NCBI RefSeq assembly: GCF_040833965.1 | Contig: NZ_CP162142.1 | Coordinates: 2,195,001-2,259,000, forward strand | Direction of reading: 5' to 3' | DNA: 64,000 nt | Origin: Leptospira sp. WS39.C2 | GTDB lineage: Bacteria; Spirochaetota; Leptospiria; Leptospirales; Leptospiraceae | Shown here: positions 58,267 to 64,000 of the stretch, piece by piece | Position numbering within the stretch: position 1 is the stretch's first letter | Layout: each line of letters begins with the position of its first letter | Made by a program: the position numbers and the translations under genes | Notes under the pieces: generated by a model | Database searches by the model: none | What the model saw: only the letters and a program-made list of their open reading frames with translations | Told to the model about the DNA's origin: nothing

Positions 58267-58852
58267 TTAAAATTGATAATATTCCATGTTCTCAACCAAT
58301 TGGTGTGTTATATGAACTATCTCCTCCGAAGCTGCCGATAATTCTTCTGCAGAAGCTGCATTTGCCTGTCTGAGTTGCTAATTTTGAAATGGCACTTGAT
58401 AATTCTTTAATCTGACTCATTAGTCCATCCATTGAATGGCATAGAATATTAAATTGTGAAATAGAATAAAATAAATTCTGTGAATTGTTTGTTGTATCCT
58501 GATTTATCCATTCATACTTCTCAGATAATTTTTGAGTATTGTTTGATAAATCATTCGTCGCAATTTTTTGTTCAGGCATTGACCGATTGATTTCAATTGC
58601 TAATAATTTAGTACTTAAAATTGAATCTTTTAATTTCGCCATTACATCGTTATAATGGGAAACAAAATCTCCAATTTCATCATTTGAATCGATATTTAGA
58701 AAACCTTTGAAATTTCCGAGAGCTACTTCTTTTGAAAAATTACTGATCTCAAGAATAGTCTTTAATAGAGATTTTTTGCAAATCCAATAGGAAAATAAAC
58801 CTACGAATACACCAGCTATCACACATAATATGGTAAAAGAAAATTGATACAT
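58267..58852 (-). pseudogene. Decayed methyl-accepting chemotaxis protein gene (frameshift)
   Basis: From ATG 58852 the frame encodes a membrane helix (FTILCVIAGVFVGLFSYWI), a HAMP region (ISNFSKEVALGNFKGF, NIDSNDEIGDFVSHYNDV) and a coiled coil. Near 58370 the frame breaks: it runs on into a Cys-rich nonsense tail to a stop at 58292, while the next frame continues as chemoreceptor sequence (QANAASAEELSAASEEI) to a stop at 58267. One extra base near 58370-58378 would explain this. The conserved hairpin tip is also missing, so the gene seems to have lost its core before or after the shift. A longer start at 58936 would lie inside the flaB terminator. Confidence 0.75.
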
Positions 58853-58895
58853 TATGCTGAAGGAAGTGGCAGATGAAAAAATGACAAAACGAAAT

Positions 58896-58934
58896 AAAAA
58901 AAGCCCCTCCTCAAAGTATCCTTCGAGAAGAGGC
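58896..58934 (-). terminator. Rho-independent terminator of the downstream flaB gene
   Basis: On the minus strand a 14-base-pair stem (GCCTCTTCTCGAAG with CTTTGAGGAGGGGC, a few G-T pairs) closes a GATA loop and is followed by seven T. It sits 35 bases after the flaB stop at 58969. Confidence 0.88.
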
Positions 58935-58968
58935 AACCGTCTTTAAGGCAACTCTTGCCTTCTACAAC

Positions 58969-59817
58969 TTATGCGTTATTCAAAAGTCGTAGTACAGAAT
59001 TTGGTCTGAGGCTGGCTTGCGCTAGCATTGCCGTACCGCTTTGCACGAGAATTTGTTTCGTCGTGAGCGCTACCATTTCCTCAGCCATATCTGCGTCCCT
59101 AATCCTTGATTCGGATGCTTGCATATTTTCGTATGCACCCATGAGGCCTTTAGCAGTACTTTCGAGCCTATTTTGATAAGCTCCCATATCTGCTCTCTGC
59201 TTCATGATCTTGTTCAAGGCGAAGTCCGCTTTGGCAATCGCTTCATCAGCTTTTCCAGGTGTTGAAAGAGCAATTTTAATCGCCCCTTCTGACATCTTAA
59301 GAGCTTTCGAAGTCATAGTTCCAATGTAGAAACGCTCTCTTTGCTTTGCGTTTGCTCCCATGTGAAACCACATCGATGCTTTCGTTGACTTTCGAGCGAA
59401 GTCTCCTTCAAACAGTTTCATTCTATTGAACTCTGCTTGTGAAGCAATTCGATCGATCTCATCCACCAGCGCAGATACTTCTACCTGCACGAGTTGCCTG
59501 TCCTCCGGTGTGTAGATTCCGTTCGAAGTCTGGATGGCTAAGGTCCGGATTCGTTGGATGATCTCAGCCGACTGGTCGAGGTAACCCTCTGCAGTCTGGA
59601 TGAAACTCAGTCCATCTTCCGTATTCCTTTCCGCCTGACGTAAACCACGAATTTGTGTTCGTAGTTTTTCCGAAACAGCAAGACCAGAAGCATCATCACC
59701 GGCAAGGTTAATCCTTTGCCCAGTGGAGAGGTTCCTCATGGTCTTATCTACATCCCATTGTGTAAACTTGAGAGCACGATGTGATTGGATCGCACTCATG
59801 TTGTGATTGATAATCAT
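58969..59817 (-). CDS. flaB: Periplasmic flagellar core flagellin FlaB (second copy)
   Basis: FlaB proteins form the core of the spirochaete periplasmic flagellar filament and leave the cell through the flagellar export apparatus, so no signal peptide is present. Length is 282. The N-terminal domain ([38 protein letters not shown]) and C-terminal domain ([33 protein letters not shown]) are typical; the middle is the short spirochaete type. AAAGGAG precedes the ATG. It lies 174 bases behind a close paralogue on the same strand, with its own structured leader and strong terminator. Confidence 0.97.
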   Translation of the reverse strand: MIINHNMSAIQSHRALKFTQWDVDKTMRNLSTGQRINLAGDDASGLAVSEKLRTQIRGLRQAERNTEDGLSFIQTAEGYLDQSAEIIQRIRTLAIQTSNGIYTPEDRQLVQVEVSALVDEIDRIASQAEFNRMKLFEGDFARKSTKASMWFHMGANAKQRERFYIGTMTSKALKMSEGAIKIALSTPGKADEAIAKADFALNKIMKQRADMGAYQNRLESTAKGLMGAYENMQASESRIRDADMAEEMVALTTKQILVQSGTAMLAQASLRPNSVLRLLNNA

Positions 59818-59843
59818 TGGCCTACACTCCTTTGTGTATTACC

Positions 59844-59888
59844 AAGAACGGTATGTATTTCGTTCTTAGCCGGACAATCCCTGTCCGG
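59844..59888 (-). promoter_or_regulatory. Two stem-loops in the leader of the second flaB gene
   Basis: Within 45 bases upstream of the start lie two perfect inverted repeats: CCGGACA/TGTCCGG with a 5-base loop (59870-59888) and AAGAACG/CGTTCTT with a 10-base loop (59844-59867). A TTGACA hexamer (59894-59889) directly precedes the first, but no good -10 box follows at the right spacing. They could stabilise the mRNA or regulate flagellin translation. Confidence 0.5.
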
Positions 59889-59979
59889 TGTCAAGGATGA
59901 GCTTTCATTTTGCCACCTGGCAGGGGAAAGCCGGCTGATTATCTAATTACAACTCTTCAGTTACACTAACCACTCTCTT

Positions 59980-61166
<1,187 letters not shown>

Positions 61167-61994
61167 CTAGCGGGTAGCGAGGGGAGAAATCGAATTCCAT
61201 TGGTAAACGGGATTGAGGTTTCCTGAAAATTTATGTTCGATGGAATTGACTTCTTTGAAATTTTCAAAAAGACTCGCATTTAACGCTCGTAAGGTTTGTT
61301 CCATAGCTTGGATCCTACGTTTGTTGAGTACCTCTTCAGATTCTTTTGGACCTGTTTCTGTTCCACCCGTGTAATATGTGATGGTGTCAACAGGTGTGTT
61401 TGGATTGTCCTCTTCTGAGTCGGAAGCCTCACCTTCTGATTTAGTGCGTGGAAGGCGGTATTTTTCCATAATTGATTCTAATTTACTTGTATTCCAATCG
61501 ATTACTAATTTTTGATTTTTGTCCACAAACCAGGATTGTTTTAACGCAAATCGAACATCCAATAGTTTTTTTGGAGAAAAAAGTTTTCCATCTTTTGCCA
61601 AAGCTTCCACGGAATCAAAGTAAGGTGGTGCACCAACTTCACCAACAATTTGATAAATAAGATCACCTGAGCCATCTTGTTTTAAAACCTTACGGTGGAT
61701 CGGAATTTGTTCCCCTTCACCATTGGAGATAAAAATAATAATTGGTTCCCTATGGTCAAAAGAAGGATAAGAATATAGTTGAAATGGAACAAGTAATCTG
61801 AATGGATTTTGTTCCGCTAAGATGAAAAAACTAAAAAAGAGAAGTAAACTAAACCATGATCCAAACAAAAAAATAAAATCACGAGTGAGTTTGGTTTCTC
61901 CCGTTCCGATTTTATAAAACCGAAGGGATATTAATTTTAAAAATCCCCAAACGTTTCTAAGTAATTCTTTAATCTTTTCCAGATGCGTATTCAT
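61167..61994 (-). CDS. Membrane-anchored protein, possibly GerMN-like
   Basis: A membrane helix lies at about 42-62 (LFGSWFSLLLFFSFFILA); the rest should be outside the cytoplasm. The stretches IIIFISNGEGEQIPIHRKV and ALNASLFENFKEVNSIEHKF resemble the start and end of a GerMN domain, which often accompanies cell-wall amidases. An acidic linker (GEASDSEEDNPN) interrupts it. Length is 275. The start overlaps the amidase gene by 26 bases, so the two are translated together and probably act on the wall together. Confidence 0.68.
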   Translation of the reverse strand: MNTHLEKIKELLRNVWGFLKLISLRFYKIGTGETKLTRDFIFLFGSWFSLLLFFSFFILAEQNPFRLLVPFQLYSYPSFDHREPIIIFISNGEGEQIPIHRKVLKQDGSGDLIYQIVGEVGAPPYFDSVEALAKDGKLFSPKKLLDVRFALKQSWFVDKNQKLVIDWNTSKLESIMEKYRLPRTKSEGEASDSEEDNPNTPVDTITYYTGGTETGPKESEEVLNKRRIQAMEQTLRALNASLFENFKEVNSIEHKFSGNLNPVYQWNSISPLATR

Positions 61995-63081
61995 GAATTC
62001 CTTTAATTACACTCCGAGCAATTTTCTTTTGGAAGGATTTATCTCGCAGTTTTTTACTTTCTTCAGGGTTTGTCAGATACCCCATTTCCACAAGTACAGC
62101 AGGCATAAGGCTTCCTCGCAAGACGGAAAAATCTGCCTTTTTCACACCACGGGATGGAATTTCGGGGCTAATGGATTTTTCGAAATGTTCTGCCACAGAT
62201 AGAGCCAATTTTTTGGAACGCCTTTGGGTCACACTGGAAAGCATTTGGGACTGGATTTGGCTAACAATTGGGTTCTTGTGTTTTCCAATGTACCGATTTT
62301 CAACAAGGGCTGTTTCTCTCGCTGCCTCAGTACTTGGACTTTGGGAAAGGTAATACACTTCAAACCCTGCGGCCTTATCGGAAAGAGACGCATTGCAGTG
62401 AAAACTGATGAAAATAACATCTCTTGTATCGCGTAGAACTTGGTTGGCAAACTTGGACCTGTCCTCTAGTTCTACAAAACGATCGTCTTTTCTCACCATC
62501 TCCACTCGGATTTCTGGATAATATTTCCTTAAGTATAAATATGTATACCTCGCAACACCAAGGCTCACATCTTTTTCAAAATACCCAGATGTGTCCGAAG
62601 TGCCAGGATCCTTGCCACCATGTCCCGCATCAATGATGATGGCCTTTACTGCTAAACTTCGTTTTGGTACAGTTTCTTTGGGAACAAGAATGAAGAGTTC
62701 CCCTTCTTTGAATTGGTATCTGACATCATAAGCAATTAAATTGAGTAAAATGGCTTCTACCATATCGAGAGGAAGATACACTTCGTCCTCTTTGGTCAAG
62801 ATGGCCTTTGGCAGTTTATAAATTTTCCCATCTAATGTATAAAAACTACTGCCGATGCGAAATTGCAGATTGCCTTGTGGTGTGTAAATCCCACCGACCC
62901 TTGTGTATTTTTTTAGTTTTGTAGAAAGTTCGGGTAAGATTGTCTTGAGATCAGAAAAGGCGATATAGTTTCCTTTCCCGTAGAGCGGAAGTTTTGCGAC
63001 TTCTGCGACTACGAGAGTTGGTAACAAAATCAGTAAAAGAAGGATTAATCTTTTTTGAAAAAAGAAAGGATTCGTTTCCAA
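61969..63081 (-). CDS. N-acetylmuramoyl-L-alanine amidase (AmiC-like)
   Basis: This is a zinc amidase (Amidase_3) that cuts stem peptides from glycan strands. The signal peptide covers about 1-26. An N-terminal domain (about 30-135, resembling a copper-amine-oxidase-N-like fold) precedes the catalytic domain (about 143-365). Zinc ligands are visible: His in IIIDAGHGGKDPGT, Glu in SGYFEKDVSLGVA, His in FISFHCNAS and the catalytic Glu in AVLVEMGYLTN. It overlaps the helicase gene by 37 bases and the GerMN-like gene by 26 bases. Confidence 0.94.
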   Translation of the reverse strand: METNPFFFQKRLILLLLILLPTLVVAEVAKLPLYGKGNYIAFSDLKTILPELSTKLKKYTRVGGIYTPQGNLQFRIGSSFYTLDGKIYKLPKAILTKEDEVYLPLDMVEAILLNLIAYDVRYQFKEGELFILVPKETVPKRSLAVKAIIIDAGHGGKDPGTSDTSGYFEKDVSLGVARYTYLYLRKYYPEIRVEMVRKDDRFVELEDRSKFANQVLRDTRDVIFISFHCNASLSDKAAGFEVYYLSQSPSTEAARETALVENRYIGKHKNPIVSQIQSQMLSSVTQRRSKKLALSVAEHFEKSISPEIPSRGVKKADFSVLRGSLMPAVLVEMGYLTNPEESKKLRDKSFQKKIARSVIKGIHEYASGKD

Positions 63082-64000
63082 ATCGATTGTTTCTGTTTTT
63101 TGGATTGTTTCACTTCGTTGATGTCGAAGAGATTCCGTCTAGGATCATTCTTTTGGTAAGACTTCCCTTGTTGGTTTTTTTTATGCCCAGATTTGCCCTT
63201 TCCATCTTTTGGATGGTGGCCATGTTTGAATTCATGGTGGGTCATCTTAGCTGGGTGTTTGTGATCACTTGGGTTTCCATGGTTATGGCCATCTGGATGT
63301 GACATTTTTGCAAGAGGGTGACCACCAGATTTTCCTTTATGGCGATTCCTATCACCTGACCGGTGTTCGCCTCTCTCTCCACTGCGATCGGTGCGATCCC
63401 CTCGACCAGACTGGTCTCCCCGTCTCGGTTTTCCACTACGACCACCACGTTCGCGGTCTTGGTATTTTTTCTCACCTGGGATTACTTCGTCAGCAAACAC
63501 TGGTGTGAATTCACCTGTTGGGAATTCCAAGTATTCTTCTCGGATTTCCCCTACTGGGATTTTTGAATTGAGATACTTTTCAATGCGTTCGAGTTCTGTA
63601 TAATCCGTTTCGGAACAAAGTCCAATCGATTGTCCTTTTCTTCCCGCACGTGCTGTACGGCCAATTCGGTGCACATAGTTTTCTGCATCTTGAGGTAGGT
63701 CATAATTATAAACCACATCGATGTTTTCGATGTCTATCCCACGAGAAGCAACATCAGTGGCTATGAGGTATTTGTATTTCCCTGCTTTAAAATCTCGTAA
63801 CAATCGAATTCTTTTCTTTTGGTCTAGTTCCGAAGAAAGTCCAGTTGCAGTGATTCCGTATTTACGTAGTACAGATACAATTTTTGGGATGTTCATTTTA
63901 TAGTTCGTAAAAATGATCCCTAGGCCTTCGATTGGATAGTTTAACAAGGAATTGACGAGGTAAGGGAGTTTTTCTTCTCTCCCCAAGTGTAAGAGGGTTT
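63045..64000 (-). CDS. DEAD-box RNA helicase, C-terminal half (continues past the right edge)
   Basis: The visible 317 codons cover the helicase C-terminal RecA domain: motif IV region GIIFTNYK, motif V LIATDVASRGIDI and motif VI YVHRIGRTARAGR. A long, basic tail rich in Arg, Gly, Lys and His follows (about 130 residues), typical of RNA-binding extensions in RhlE/CsdA-type helicases. The frame is open through base 64000 (the TTG at 63986 is internal), so the DEAD motif lies outside the window. It overlaps the amidase start by 37 bases. Confidence 0.93.
   Translation of the reverse strand, partial: TLLHLGREEKLPYLVNSLLNYPIEGLGIIFTNYKMNIPKIVSVLRKYGITATGLSSELDQKKRIRLLRDFKAGKYKYLIATDVASRGIDIENIDVVYNYDLPQDAENYVHRIGRTARAGRKGQSIGLCSETDYTELERIEKYLNSKIPVGEIREEYLEFPTGEFTPVFADEVIPGEKKYQDRERGGRSGKPRRGDQSGRGDRTDRSGERGEHRSGDRNRHKGKSGGHPLAKMSHPDGHNHGNPSDHKHPAKMTHHEFKHGHHPKDGKGKSGHKKNQQGKSYQKNDPRRNLFDINEVKQSKKQKQSIWKRILSFFKKD

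Noticed and set aside
58853..58936. Longer start for the broken chemoreceptor gene
   Set aside because: It lies in the flaB terminator stem and would encode a non-family N-terminus.
59866..59894. Sigma-70 promoter beginning with TTGACA before the second flaB gene
   Set aside because: The expected -10 position reads GGCTAA, a poor match, and falls in a hairpin.

Overview
The window is about 38% G+C and densely coded. It looks like a chromosomal segment of a spirochaete of the genus Leptospira, most likely a saprophytic or environmental species; species rank is inference. The signs are two tandem FlaB-type core flagellin genes, many spirochaete-style lipoproteins (loose lipobox ending in Cys), numerous sensor kinases, frequent TTG/GTG starts and AAGGAG-type ribosome binding sites. 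I see no rRNA, tRNA, CRISPR array, transposase or prophage gene. Apart from one broken chemoreceptor-like gene, the window looks like stable core chromosome with accessory operons.

Layout. 1-8.6 kb: a large partial lipoprotein, uvrC, a chemoreceptor coupled to a signal-peptidase-I homologue lacking both catalytic residues, and a GAF histidine kinase. 8.7-14.8 kb (+): gap-pgk-tpiA-secG, an exported protein, a PAS histidine kinase, and a receiver protein with an RsbW-like ATPase domain. 28.6-14.9 kb (-): a nearly gapless 14-gene run, rpsF-ssb-rpsR-rplI-dnaB-aspS-phoH-pgpH-ybeY-recO-orf-argS-cinA-propeller, joining ribosomal proteins, replication, tRNA charging, RNA maturation and c-di-AMP turnover. 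28.7-33.3 kb: a membrane protein, then a TPR protein, a lipoprotein and a CapA-like protein on the other strand.

33.3-39.4 kb (+) is the most unusual part. It is a compact six-gene operon: membrane-anchored protein, cysteine-desulfurase-like PLP enzyme, membrane-anchored CHAT (caspase-like) protease, exported helical protein, ECF-type sigma factor and a small soluble protein, ending in two candidate terminators. It has the parts expected of a protease-linked signalling system and is the best candidate for something undescribed.

39.4-48.8 kb holds housekeeping and envelope genes: ychF, an RluA-type pseudouridine synthase, a DUF2797 protein, a NamZ-like muramidase, an LPP20/FlgT-like lipoprotein, a two-component pair, a rhodanese and a cyclophilin. 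48.8-55.4 kb holds a Kef-type antiporter with its KefF-like flavoprotein, a DedA/ATP-grasp fusion, a DoxX-like protein, a lipoprotein hydrolase and a membrane adenylate cyclase. 55.8-58.9 kb holds two envelope proteins, a TPR protein and the broken chemoreceptor gene. 58.9-64 kb holds two flaB genes with structured leaders, a GerMN-like protein, an N-acetylmuramoyl-L-alanine amidase and the C-terminal half of a DEAD-box helicase that leaves the window on the right.
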